A DNA stretch of 64,000 nt from positions 136,940-200,939 of the forward strand of contig BGKB01000044.1 in the NCBI GenBank assembly GCA_003116975.1, read 5' to 3'. Under the pieces are notes generated by a model. The model was not told where the DNA came from. It ran no database searches and saw only the letters and a program-made list of their open reading frames with translations. Source of the DNA: Aurantiochytrium sp. KH105 (lineage: Eukaryota > Sar > Bigyra > Thraustochytrida > Thraustochytriidae). Every line of letters begins with the position of its first letter. Position 1 is the first letter of the stretch. The translations under genes and the position numbers were made by a program. Below are positions 32,177 to 41,711 of this stretch, one piece after another.

Positions 32177-33248
32177 ATCGTCGAACCCTGCGCATTCGCG
32201 GCAGCAACAACAGCACGCGTCCATGCAGTCACAAACTTCAAAACAGAAACAGCAGCAACAGCAGTCGCAGCAAAAGAAAAAGGCATCTGCTTCACAGAGC
32301 CAATCGCATGAATCTGAGATGCATAAAAAGCAACAGCAGGGTGCCAACTCCTGGCAGGGCTTGCCGGGCCTTGATCCAAGCTTCTTAAAAGCAAACATCG
32401 GGAACCGTGGCGCTGATCTTTCAAAGTCCTACCTTCAGGCCCAGCAACACGAACATCAGCGACTGCAGCAGCAGCAGCAACAACAACAGCATCATCATCA
32501 ACAACAACAACAACAGCAACAGCAACAGGAAATGTTCTTGGCGCAAGTACATCAGCTTGCGCCGGAACTCAACATGGACCCAGAGAGTATTCAGAAGCTC
32601 TTACAACACATGCGTGCCCAGCAGCAGTCGCAATCATCCCATTCACAACAGGACTCCGCCGCCGCTGATTTAGAGCAACTCCTGCAGCTTCAGCAGTATT
32701 TGCAACAAATGCAACATCCTCATCATCAACAGCAGCAACAGCAGCACTCGGGTCATGGCAATCTGCTGCAAGGGATGCCCGGCGGATTCGGGTCTGGTGC
32801 GCACATGGGTTCCGATGGCCTTGGCGGACTAGGGTATGGTCACTCAAGGGCAAGTGCGCATGGGAACACCAGCGGGGATGAAGCAAGCCTAAGGGCAGAG
32901 TTTTTGGCGAACATTCGCCACCTACCTCTGCAAATGCAGCAGGAATATGAAAAGCAATGGCAAGAGCAGGCTGCATTGCGGAAGATGGCGTCTTCTGGAA
33001 GCTCGTCAGCGAACGCGAACGCAAGTGCGAGCGCGAGCGCTGACGAGAATAAGCACGAAGAAGTGGTGAAGTTCTTCGAGCAGGTCAAGACCACCTTCAA
33101 GGATAGGCCACAGATTTTGCCGATGTTCACCAGCCTCTTGGACCAGTTCAAGCTTGGGAAGATGAGCTACGAGGAAATTTACAGACAGGTCAACGCTCTT
33201 TTCAGTGAGCATCCAGAGCTGATGAGGTCCTTTGCACAGCTTGTGTAG
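27933..33248 (+). CDS. Giant Gln-rich nuclear protein with WW-like, HMG-like and PAH domains
   Basis: A 1771-residue intronless protein. Landmarks in order: an N-terminal folded segment (about 50-180, starting LTPEQIKKFKLEERS); a WW-like motif near 693-725 (YLRYMDEKRKRLYYFDRITG, then NVQWHVP); many polyglutamine blocks from about 830 on; an HMG-box-like segment near 1216-1270 (SPFGIFCAQHGFDPAS, then FRWRHLSGEDKMVFR); and a C-terminal PAH (Sin3-type paired amphipathic helix) domain at about 1710-1771 (VVKFFEQVKTTFKDRP, then LFSEHPELMRSFAQLV). Such a mix suggests a transcription or chromatin co-regulator, but I know no protein with this layout. Gln runs use both CAG and CAA, in separate blocks. 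The start is the ATG at 27933. Confidence 0.85.
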
Positions 33249-33391
33249 AGTGTTTTCCTGTTTCTTGTTTCTTCCTATGTTCTTTTTTTGTTTCCTTTCT
33301 TTCTGTCTGTGCTACCTTTTCAAAATGCCCAAAGCCGCCACGTAAGCTAAGCAAATGTGATTGTTTCCCTCCCCCGGGACTGATCTTCTTC

Positions 33392-34348
33392 TCATAGCCT
33401 TCCTTGTCGGCGTCTGTGCACTTGACGCCAGAGGCAAAGCGACCAGACTAGCACAATGCCTTGGAAAGCGATTGCCACGCTGCTCGCCACGAGCGCAAAT
33501 GTAAATCGCGGAAGCCAGTTTCGAAGCATGATAATGGAGATTATGCCCGCAGAGCCCGATCCAGGAATGCCCGCGATGAGCACACACGTAAAGACCGTAT
33601 GAAGCGCAAAGCACGCATCAAACCAGGACCAAGCTGCGGACGACTCCGTCTTGAAATTTACATAGAGCTGGCGGGTCCAAGAGTACCAACCCGCATAGGA
33701 GCCCACCACGAGGTATCCGATGGACCACATCCACGCCGTGAAAGAAGGAATGCTCTCGCGACCGTTTCCAGCGGATGGAGCCTCGCCCAGGACGAGGGCC
33801 CCACAAACGACACAATTCGTCACCAGCCCGAGCATGTGTATCCAGTGCACATAAAAGGCCTGACGGACAAGGTTCGCTTCTTTTTGTAAGAGAGCCCTGT
33901 CGAGCTCGGAGAAGACACGCCACTCTGCAATGCAGAGGACAAGACCGAGGAAACTGCATGCGCTTGAAGAAGAGGTTTTCTTTTCCTCCTTCCACTCGCG
34001 TACTGGGAGGCCTTTTGCGCCGTACGCAGTCTGATCAGAGTCCGAATACAAGTCTGAGGAACGTCTTGGGCGCTGTGGTTTCTGGTCTTCTGGGTCATCG
34101 TAGGCGAGGAGACTGATTGTGTCTTCGCCGTACACCGAGCCAAGCTGATATGGGCTAAAGTTGAAGGCATTGTGCGCGGCGTCCTCGAAGGGGTCGCTTT
34201 CTGATGCAAAGGCGGCCGCGAAAGGATTGTGAGCTGCCGCATCGTCGAGCTGCTCGTGGAGGCTTTTGGCGCTGGCATCTGCCCTGTCACCAAATGCATA
34301 AGCGGCTGCGCCCTCCTCAGCCGCGAGGACGATCTCCGCGGAAGTCAT
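33392..34348 (-). CDS. SCAMP: Secretory carrier-associated membrane protein (SCAMP)
   Basis: A four-span membrane protein of post-Golgi and endocytic traffic, 318 residues. The cytosolic N-terminus has an NPF motif (41-43), which binds EH-domain proteins, and a DPF. Spans lie at about 166-188, 203-224, 243-262 and 283-305. Between spans 2 and 3 is WYSWTRQLYVNFKTESSAAW, standing for the SCAMP 'E peptide', and IAGIPGSGSAGIISII matches the 'GxPGxGxSGWI' element that precedes the last span in animal and plant SCAMPs. The usual N-terminal coiled coil is short. A family member with diverged detail. Confidence 0.85.
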   Translation of the reverse strand: MTSAEIVLAAEEGAAAYAFGDRADASAKSLHEQLDDAAAHNPFAAAFASESDPFEDAAHNAFNFSPYQLGSVYGEDTISLLAYDDPEDQKPQRPRRSSDLYSDSDQTAYGAKGLPVREWKEEKKTSSSSACSFLGLVLCIAEWRVFSELDRALLQKEANLVRQAFYVHWIHMLGLVTNCVVCGALVLGEAPSAGNGRESIPSFTAWMWSIGYLVVGSYAGWYSWTRQLYVNFKTESSAAWSWFDACFALHTVFTCVLIAGIPGSGSAGIISIIMLRNWLPRFTFALVASSVAIAFQGIVLVWSLCLWRQVHRRRQGRL

Positions 34349-34851
34349 GACGATAGCCGGGTGCTGATTGCAGGCAGCACAACGAACTTCGAAGCGTGGC
34401 GTGGCGCGGCGTGGCCCGAGGAGAGGAGGAGGAGGCCCGCAGACTCAATCCGCCGCCGAGGCGCGGCGCAGTGCGGCGCGGGTCGAAAGCAGAGTCGGTC
34501 TGCTCATGCTTTGCCCCTCATCTCATGCCACACGAGCGAAGAGATCCTTTCCGCTTTTTCCTTCTGTATACTAGTAGGCCTACAACTAGGCTGCTCGCAA
34601 TCAAGCGAAGATGAAAGGGACGTCTGGCTGGTTTGGCTTTTTTACAGTGTTAACGAACAGACGGACGAATGGACGGTCTCCATATTTTTGTCGTTGCGAC
34701 GACCGCAACAGTACCGGCGGCAGAGAAACGGTCTAATTCCAAAGGGGAAAGAAGATGAAGATGGTGACAAATCCTTTCATCAATCAGATTAACTTTTACT
34801 ATACGTATACAGAGGCAGGAGTGGCGCAATTGAAGACACCAAGGTTCGAAT
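34349..34851. other. Intergenic region between SCAMP and SET-domain genes
   Basis: Spacer between two minus-strand genes; promoter of SCAMP by position. No repeat or gene recognised. Confidence 0.5.
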
Positions 34852-36108
34852 TTAGTCTCCAATGAGGCGCGCGAGACGCAGGGATGCAGTGAGCATGGCC
34901 TCGAGACACTTGCTCTCGGATGCATGAAGCACAATCGCGAGTTTCCTTCGAGAAGATTGCACAGAGCCCACACCCGTTTCTGCAGCAGTCGACACCGTTT
35001 TCGGGCTGGCGTCGAGCTGTTGACGCACGGCCTGGACAAGAGACTGAAGTGCTGCAGCCTCCGCACTTGCGGTGGGATTTGGGGTCCCGAGATTGCAAAA
35101 ATAAAGAACCCAGTCCTCATCGTCGGGCTCGAGGTCTTGATACGGCGCCTTGCTGCTGACATTGCTTGCTGGCGCAGTATCTAGACTGGCGTGGCTGATC
35201 TGCCTCGCAGCGTCAAGAAGCCCAGACGGAAAGACAAAAAGGTCTGGGGTCCCACGACGAACCTTAAACACTGCTCCATCCATCTCAAAGTGAGACATGT
35301 CCTCGGGACAGCTCGGGCCCACGAACCCGTAATGCAGTAACAGGTCAAAGTTGGACTTGGCGCCATAGTTGATGTACACAGCGTCTCCAGACGCGATGGC
35401 GTGACCCGCTACGAGGAGCACGTGGCCTTGATCGGAGACCTGCAGCGTGTGCAGTTGTCCAGCACGGTGGTTGAGAGAATCTAAAAAGGGCGTCATTGCC
35501 GAAGTCTGGGCCCTCTGGCCTCGCGAGTTGACGGGGACTTGCAAAGCGCGGCTCCAAAACATGGACGCGGCCCATCGCACAAGGGCTTGGGGCAGACCAA
35601 GCTCCGCATGCGCGCGCTCGGCCCATGTCTCGCGCTCAGATTGGGCAGCAAGGGCTCTCTCACGCACTGGGTGGTACGCTGGAAGGAGAGCGTCGAGCTC
35701 CCCGCGGGTCCAGCACGAGGCCGCGTCGAGGTCGCTCTCGCCAGGGAGAGCATTCACGTAGGGCGACGGAGGCCCATTGTGCGCACGCAGGGCTAAGAGC
35801 AAGATTACCGGCCACGCTTCTTCGTCTGCGCTGGCGTAGAAGCCTCCAGGTCTGCAGAGCTTGTGCCGCTTAAGGAAGGGTCCGAGTTTCGGGTCTTCCT
35901 GCGCCGCGTAGGCGTCGAGCAGGAGCGCCGCAGGCACCGAGAGGATGTGCTCTCCAACCGCAATATCCCGCGTCGCGATTGCGCCAACGCCCTCGTTGGC
36001 GTCGCGCGTCACGCCGAGAGCCACGCGGTCCCCGCCAAGAGCTCCGTGCTGGTCGCACGCCCACGTCTGGAGCGCCTTGGTGGTTTCTGTGGCGACGAGC
36101 CCCGCCAT
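34852..36108 (-). CDS. SET-domain protein methyltransferase (SETD3/SETD6/LSMT class)
   Basis: Predicted S-adenosylmethionine-dependent methyltransferase, 418 residues, intronless. The SET fold is split by a large insert as in the Rubisco LSMT/SETD3/SETD6 class: GVGAIATRDIAVGEHILSVP opens the SET-N part, then TPFLDSLNHR (NHxx motif) and VYINYGAKSNFDLLLHYGFV (GxxxNxxLLxxYGF) close the SET-C part near residues 235-290. A Rubis-subs-bind-like C-terminal helical domain follows. Substrates in this class include actin His73 and other proteins; none can be assigned. A 10-bp tandem repeat lies just upstream of the start. Confidence 0.87.
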   Translation of the reverse strand: MAGLVATETTKALQTWACDQHGALGGDRVALGVTRDANEGVGAIATRDIAVGEHILSVPAALLLDAYAAQEDPKLGPFLKRHKLCRPGGFYASADEEAWPVILLLALRAHNGPPSPYVNALPGESDLDAASCWTRGELDALLPAYHPVRERALAAQSERETWAERAHAELGLPQALVRWAASMFWSRALQVPVNSRGQRAQTSAMTPFLDSLNHRAGQLHTLQVSDQGHVLLVAGHAIASGDAVYINYGAKSNFDLLLHYGFVGPSCPEDMSHFEMDGAVFKVRRGTPDLFVFPSGLLDAARQISHASLDTAPASNVSSKAPYQDLEPDDEDWVLYFCNLGTPNPTASAEAAALQSLVQAVRQQLDASPKTVSTAAETGVGSVQSSRRKLAIVLHASESKCLEAMLTASLRLARLIGD

Positions 36109-37222
36109 GGCGCGCTCGCCTTTCCGTTTCTTCCCGCGTGCCCGAGTGTGCGTACGTACGTACGCACGTGCGTGTGTATGTGCGCGCGCACGCTAGTCAC
36201 GACTGGCTGCTGTCTGGAGCTGTCTGGAGCTGTCTGGAGCTGTCTGGAGCTGTCTGGTCTCTGCGCGGCGCGGCGCTTGAGTCGGCTTGAGCACCCAATT
36301 GCTCTTGGCCTCGTCTTGCTCCGTTTTCAGCAGCCAGCCAGCCAGCCATAATGGCAGCGTGATCCAACATGGCATAAGAACGCCGTCGCGGCCGGAGTCC
36401 GTGTCCTCGCAGTGGCGAGCTCTCTCGCCGCCACGTCGATCTCCGCGCCAAGTCTTGATGCCCCGACTTCCCTTTCTCCCTTCCTCTCGCGCATTCGCTC
36501 GCTCACTCCGCGAGCACGTGCTGAGGCATGCATGCACCTTCGTCCCAGCGCGTCCCAGTTTTACTAAAAAGAAGTGACGCAGGCCGCCCTTTCTTCGCGC
36601 CCGCGCTCGCGCAAGGAAAGCACGCCGGCAGTCAAGGAAAGCGAGCGAGCGAGCAAGCAAGCCAGCCGCGGACGACGCCGAGGCCGCGCGCGCCGATTTC
36701 GCCCCGCGCGCGGACGGTTTACGCGCGTCGCGACGCGAGGCTGCCTTCGTACGTACCCGCGCAGCCTCTTCTTCTGTAATCTCGCTGCACGTGCCCTAGA
36801 GCATCTGCAGCTGCAGCTGCAGCTGCTGCTGCTGCCGCCCTCGTCCCCAAACCGCGCCGGCGTGCAGACCTGCTTCCCTTCCCTTTCCTCTCCTTCCTCC
36901 CTCCCTCCCCTCGCCTTCGCCCCGCCTCGCGCCTCCCGCGCAGCGCGTGCCGCGGCCGCGATTCGTTGCTCGCCTCCATCGCCTCCATCGCCCGCTCGAC
37001 TTCCCGGGCCCGCCGCGGCGGGAAGTCCGGCGCAGACGCAAGCAGGAGCAAGACACACGCAGGCGCGCGGCAGAAGTCGAACGCGGCACGCCGCGGCGAG
37101 CAGGGCGCGGGCGGAGCGCGGCGGCGCGGGGCGCGGGCGAGGGTAGCGCGGGGAGACGCGCGGAGGGAGGAGGAGGAGGAGGGAAGGCGCAGACGCAGAC
37201 GCAGACGCAGACGCAGGATAGG
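36109..37222. other. Divergent intergenic region, SET-domain / IMP1
   Basis: A 1.1-kb GC-rich spacer between head-to-head genes. It holds the TGTCTGGAGC repeat, alternating CG/AC tracts near 36150-36195, and a GCAGAC repeat just before the IMP1 start. Open frames here are Arg/Ala/Pro-rich artefacts. Confidence 0.55.
36206..36256. repeat. 10-bp tandem repeat (CTGTCTGGAG)n
   Basis: Four full copies and a partial fifth of a 10-base unit, about 100 bp upstream of the SET-domain gene start. Confidence 0.9.
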
Positions 37223-37541
37223 ATGCGCGTCGCGCGCGCGAGGCGCAAGTGGGCGGCGTCGGCGGCGGCGGCGGGGAGCGCGGCGGCGGCGTGCGCGGCG
37301 GCGTGGACGCAGGTGGACGTGCTGCGGTGCGAGGGCCCCTCCATGGTGCCCACGATCAACGAGAGCGGAGACCACGTGCTCGTCGAGAGACTCTCGCCGA
37401 GGCTCGTCGCCTGCCGCAAGGGCGACCTCGTCATCGCGCAGCCGCCGGGAGAACCGCACGGCGTGGTCTGTAAACGCGTCGTCGGCGTCGCAGGCGACCT
37501 CGTGCGCGCAGGCAATGCCCCATCGCTGTCCGATGCACGGC

Positions 37542-37594
<53 letters not shown>

Positions 37595-37891
37595 ACTGAT
37601 GCCGGTGATGAGGCGACCCTTGCCAGGTCCATGCCCCTCGGAGCGGTACAGACCATGACGCTCAACACTGCATTCGCTGCGCCGGCAGCTCATGCCGCCG
37701 CGCCCGAGGACGATATGGAGGGCGAGGAAGAACACTTTGTACGTGTGCCAGCCGGCTGCGTCTGGCTCGAGGGCGATAACAAGGAGGCGTCCTCGGATTC
37801 CAGGCTGTACGGACCGGTCCCAGCGATTGCGGTCAAGGCGCGCGTCGTGGCGCGGGTTTGGCCCCTCTCCCAGTTCTCCCTTTTGCGATGA
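37223..37891 (+). CDS. IMMP1L: Mitochondrial inner membrane protease subunit 1 (IMP1)
   Basis: Signal-peptidase-family serine protease that removes sorting signals from proteins in the intermembrane space. The 222-residue protein from the ATG at 37223 has a short hydrophobic N-terminal span. The catalytic Ser40 is in CEGPSMVPT and the catalytic Lys84 in VVCKRVVGVAGD; both signatures are typical. VWLEGDNKEASSDSRLYGPVP matches the conserved GDN...DSRxYGP box. Human IMMP1L is about 166 residues; the excess is a roughly 50-residue insert after the catalytic lysine that contains about 17 consecutive Ala from an uninterrupted GCT repeat. The stop codon lies in a 6-bp hairpin. Confidence 0.9.
37544..37594 (+). 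repeat. (GCT)n repeat coding for poly-Ala inside IMP1
   Basis: About 17 uninterrupted GCT units in frame, giving a poly-Ala tract in the protease insert. Likely to vary in length between strains. Confidence 0.95.
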
Positions 37892-37902
37892 GTCTGCATC
37901 GC
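37885..37902 (+). other. Hairpin overlapping the IMP1 stop codon
   Basis: 6-bp arms GCGATG and CATCGC around a 6-base loop; the TGA stop spans the left arm and loop. Confidence 0.4.
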
Positions 37903-38572
37903 CTGCAACGCCATGCACGAGGCTGCTGCATTTTTGACAATGCTGCTGCACGTTTTGATTTGAGCAAGCGAAACGACGTCCGGGTTGGCCCTGACGGCTG
38001 TTGGCTTGCGGCTGACGTGCGTACGATGCGCGCCCACGAATCGATCGCCAAGACTGATCCTCCTCTTCCTCCTCTTACTCCGCTTCCGTTCGTTCGTAAG
38101 CCTTGGAAGCGACTTTACGAACACGGTACTCGAGCCCGACTCGCCAACCTTTTGCTCCGGGGTTTTGCCTTGGTGGCCACAACATCGAATGATTTTGGGT
38201 TGGCACCTCAAGCATCTTATACATAACATGGTTTTCATCTCATCTCGCTGTCCAAAAAGTCAGCCAGACAGCAAACAACGATGAATAACTTCTCCTAAAA
38301 GTAATCTACCTGCCAATGCTTCATTTCCTTGGGTCCCACAAGCAAGGTTACTTGGGATGGTTGATTCAAAAAATCAGCCAAAAGAAAAAAAAATGCAAAA
38401 TCCGAGTCGCCGACGGCAAGACGCAGTCGCTGGTGGCTGGACGCGGCGCGCAAGCGCAGCCAGGTTAGACGCTCGTGTACCGCGCGTGCGTGGAGGCATC
38501 ATTTAGAGAGCGAGGCGCTAAACAACCCGGTCCAGACGGGCAGGCTTCTTCTTTACGCAGTGCGCCCCAGAC
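37892..38572. other. Intergenic region, IMP1 to transposase-derived gene
   Basis: Plain spacer, A-rich near 38370-38400. I saw no terminal inverted repeats here that could mark the left end of a transposon. Confidence 0.5.
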
Positions 38573-40228
38573 ATGGACGATGAAAGTGGCTCGCGTGGTG
38601 AAGCAGGTACCTCGGTCGCCCCGCGAGGCGAGGAGCGCGCCGAGCCCGCGCAAAGGGCGGACGCGGACGCGGAGGCGCAAGACGTGGTCCCCGAGCCCAA
38701 GAATCGCCTCGCCAGACCTCGAGCTCCAACAAATGATGATGACGGCAAGACCAAGAAACGACAAAGACGAACCTACTCGCGTGAGGAAAGGGAGCTTGTC
38801 ATCAAGGCTGATGCAGAGGGCGGGCGCACAAGCCGTCTCGAAGCCGCAGCGCGCATCGGTATGCCCATCAAAACCGCAGATAATCTCATTGCGCGGTACG
38901 AAAGTCAAGGGCGTGTGTCCGTGGACCTTCGGGGCAAGAATGGCGGCCACCAGGTGAAAATGGAGCCCTTTCAAGGCCTGCTCGTCCTCGATCGCCTCCA
39001 TCTCAGTTCGGGACTCATGCTCAGACAACTTCAGCTCTACCTGAACGCAGAGACATTGCGAATTCTGCTCTTGCGAAAGGGCGCCGCCCTTTCCGCCGAG
39101 GAGCGTCTTGTCGGCGGCCCCTTGGACGAGGAGCGGTTTTTAAAAAGCTATCCTGAAGTTGCCGAAATGTATCGGTCGAGCATCATCATGAGCCCGCAGA
39201 CCGTCGGGAATTGGCTCAGTCGCGTATTTTCCACCAAACGACACGTGCTCTTGACGGGGGCCGACGGCGCAACCAAAGCTAACGAGCCAAGTATTCGACG
39301 TCAACGCTTCAAGTTCGCACGAGCACTACGAAGTACTCTGCTCGAGGAGGACCGGGGCGAGGCGGCCAAATCCTTTCTCGTCTTCATTGATGATGCTCTC
39401 ATCGAGAGCATCGATCATCGCACAAGATTGAGCAAGCTCGCTGGAACAGGAATTCAAGCCCGCGATGGCGAGGAGCAAGTGGCCGCTGTGGCCCCGCCAC
39501 CCGGCGGCGTGCACAGCGGCGGCCTACGTTCGGACCGCGTGGTCTTGCGCATGCAGGCGGCCCTGGCGGTGAACCCCAAGCTGGGCGTCTTGCACAGTGC
39601 GCTGTACAACGCAGACAATCTCGTCCAAGTAGAACCAGAGGGCGGGGCGACAACCATGTACCGAGACTCGTGGCACGCGAGTCCCTTTTGCGAATTTCTC
39701 GACGATGTGCTGCAAAGCATTCACAAGCGCCGGTACACGCTTGCGGGCAAGAGGGTGTTCCTGGTTCTCGACGCCGCCCACGAGCACGGCCTCGAGTGCT
39801 CGACCGCGAGCCTGGTGCGAGGGCTGCCATCGTTTGCACGCACAAAGGAGGCCCTCGCGCATTTAGACGGAGAGCTTCGCATCCTGGAGATGCCGCCGTG
39901 CTCTCCGCAGCTCAATCTTGCCGGGTACTGCCTGCGCAGTCTGCGCGACCTTGCGAACGCAGAGCGCGCCGCGGAGCTCGTCGACCTCGAGCGCGCATCG
40001 GCCTCGACGCGCCCGGTGCGACTGGCGGAGATCCTCAAGTCCACGATGCGGATCGAGCCGCCCCTGGAGCCCTCGCGCGCCCGCCTCGCGCAGCTCCTCG
40101 ACGACGTCGTGGCGGGCGAGGGCTACCTCGACGCCCCGCACGCCGCCTTCGAGGTCCCTCCCGCGCCTTCTGCGGCCGAGTTTACGGTATCGTGCGCGCA
40201 GACCAGGTCTGCCGCGGCGCCTCCCTGA
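38573..40228 (+). CDS. Tc1/IS630-type transposase-derived protein, probably inactive
   Basis: A 551-residue intact frame related to DDE transposases of the IS630-Tc1-mariner superfamily. A basic N-terminus precedes a helix-turn-helix (about 69-113: YSREERELVIKADAEGGRTS, then AAARIGMPIKTADNLIARY) and a second helical DNA-binding-like segment (SPQTVGNWLSRVF, about 208-220). The RNase-H-like core shows FLVFIDDAL (first Asp near 273), VFLVLDAAHEHG (second Asp near 401) and EMPPCSPQLNLAG near 439-450. In active relatives the last block reads PPYSPxLNPIE; here the third acidic residue is Gly. A long intact frame with a lost catalytic residue and no visible terminal repeats suggests a host-domesticated gene. 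Confidence 0.75.
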   Translation: MDDESGSRGEAGTSVAPRGEERAEPAQRADADAEAQDVVPEPKNRLARPRAPTNDDDGKTKKRQRRTYSREERELVIKADAEGGRTSRLEAAARIGMPIKTADNLIARYESQGRVSVDLRGKNGGHQVKMEPFQGLLVLDRLHLSSGLMLRQLQLYLNAETLRILLLRKGAALSAEERLVGGPLDEERFLKSYPEVAEMYRSSIIMSPQTVGNWLSRVFSTKRHVLLTGADGATKANEPSIRRQRFKFARALRSTLLEEDRGEAAKSFLVFIDDALIESIDHRTRLSKLAGTGIQARDGEEQVAAVAPPPGGVHSGGLRSDRVVLRMQAALAVNPKLGVLHSALYNADNLVQVEPEGGATTMYRDSWHASPFCEFLDDVLQSIHKRRYTLAGKRVFLVLDAAHEHGLECSTASLVRGLPSFARTKEALAHLDGELRILEMPPCSPQLNLAGYCLRSLRDLANAERAAELVDLERASASTRPVRLAEILKSTMRIEPPLEPSRARLAQLLDDVVAGEGYLDAPHAAFEVPPAPSAAEFTVSCAQTRSAAAPP

Positions 40229-41711
40229 CAGCGCCATCTGCACTGCTGCGAGCAGCGCCGCGAGCAGCGCCGCGAGCAGCGCCGCGAGCAGCGCCGCGAG
40301 CAGCGCCGCGAGCAGCGCAGCAGCTGAGCTGCAGCTGGCAGAGGCCGACCGCTCCCCGCGCGGCATCCATCCCGTCCCATCTCCATCTCCATCTCGCATC
40401 CCACGTGGTCCTGCGCGCGGCGAGAGCCTCGCGCTCGCAGCTGCAGCTGCAGGTGCAGCGCAGGACGCAGACGCTGACGCTCGCAGCGCGGGCAACGCTT
40501 GCAGACCAGCCGCAGCTGCAGATGCCGTGCCGCGCCGCTGACGGTCAAGATCAGTCGTCACTGTCAGTGCAGCTGCAGCGCCGCTGCTCTCGCGGCACAA
40601 GGCGCTCTCAGTCGCGAGCGCTGGGCTTCGCGTCATCGCGCAACGCTCGCGATGCGACGCGGAACGGCCTGAAACCGCCGCGGCCCCAACCGACAACCGA
40701 ACGCGCGGCACTTCACAGTGCCGCCGGCCATAGTGGAGAGTATAGATGTTGGTTGCTCGCGCCTTCACTGTCAAGTACATGTGGTAGGGCTTGGTGGCGG
40801 CGCTGCGGGTGACGGGAGCTACTTTCCCCCACAACTGCTTGTTTCCTCTCCTTGCTGGCGGGCCCACCGTGACCGCGCTGCGGGCCGCCAGGCCCCTGCG
40901 GCGCAGTGCTCAGCGCGCAGGGCGCCCCAGGGTTGAGCGCGGTGCGAGAAGCTGCACCGCGCACCGTCACCGGCTGTGGGAGCTCTCAGTCACTCTGCGC
41001 AGCTTCCCACACTCCCCCGCACGTGGCGAATCTTCCGCGGCGGAAGCAGCGGCGAAGGCTGCGAGAACAGGGCCGTTCCTTGCCAACTTGAACGAGCCGC
41101 CGTGCACCCTCGCTCGTCCCGCAGCCCGCCCGTGACGACTGCGCAGGAAACCGCGCGCAAGTGCGCGGCGGCCGCGCACAAGTAGGCCAAACGCCAACGC
41201 GCACTGCACAGAGGCCGCAGTGGGCTTCAGACGGGATGCGGGGCTCGACAGCGCACTGCAGAGGGGCGGGTCAGAGAGCAGAGGGGCGGGGGGGGGGCTG
41301 TGCGGGAGGGAAAGAAGGAAGGAAGGCAGGAGAAAGCGGCCAGGCAGAGGAGCTGAAAGGGGGCCGGGTGCCAGTGGCCGCGCCTCTGGCGGATCCAGAG
41401 GCAGAAGAAGGCGCGGCCGGGAGTCGCGACAAAGACTCAACAGACTCGACGCCAGCGCGCAGCAAGCAGGCCAGCGAGCGAGCGAGCGAGCGAGCGAGAG
41501 CAGGAGCAGGAGCGAGACAAGGCGAGAGCAGGAGCAGGAGCGAGAGAAAGCGAGAGCAGGAGCGAGAGAGCAAGGCGACCGCTGCGTGACCTGACCTTGT
41601 TCTGCTCCGTCTATCTTTACATCCTCGATCTTCTTCGGCGTCGCTGGGCTCGCACGCAGTGAGCTTTTCGAAAAAGGACGTGAGCTTTCTAGTTCCGCGG
41701 AAGCGAACACG
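40229..41711. other. 1.5-kb GC-rich intergenic region
   Basis: Separates the transposase-derived gene from the Zn2Cys6 gene. It starts with the 12-bp satellite and carries CTGCAG-type, GAGC and GGAGCAGGAGC repeats up to about 41580. No coding exon is recognised. Confidence 0.55.
40245..40320. repeat. 12-bp tandem repeat (GCGAGCAGCGCC)n
   Basis: About six near-perfect copies of a 12-base unit directly after the transposase-derived gene. It reads as Ser/Ala repeats in several frames. Confidence 0.93.
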
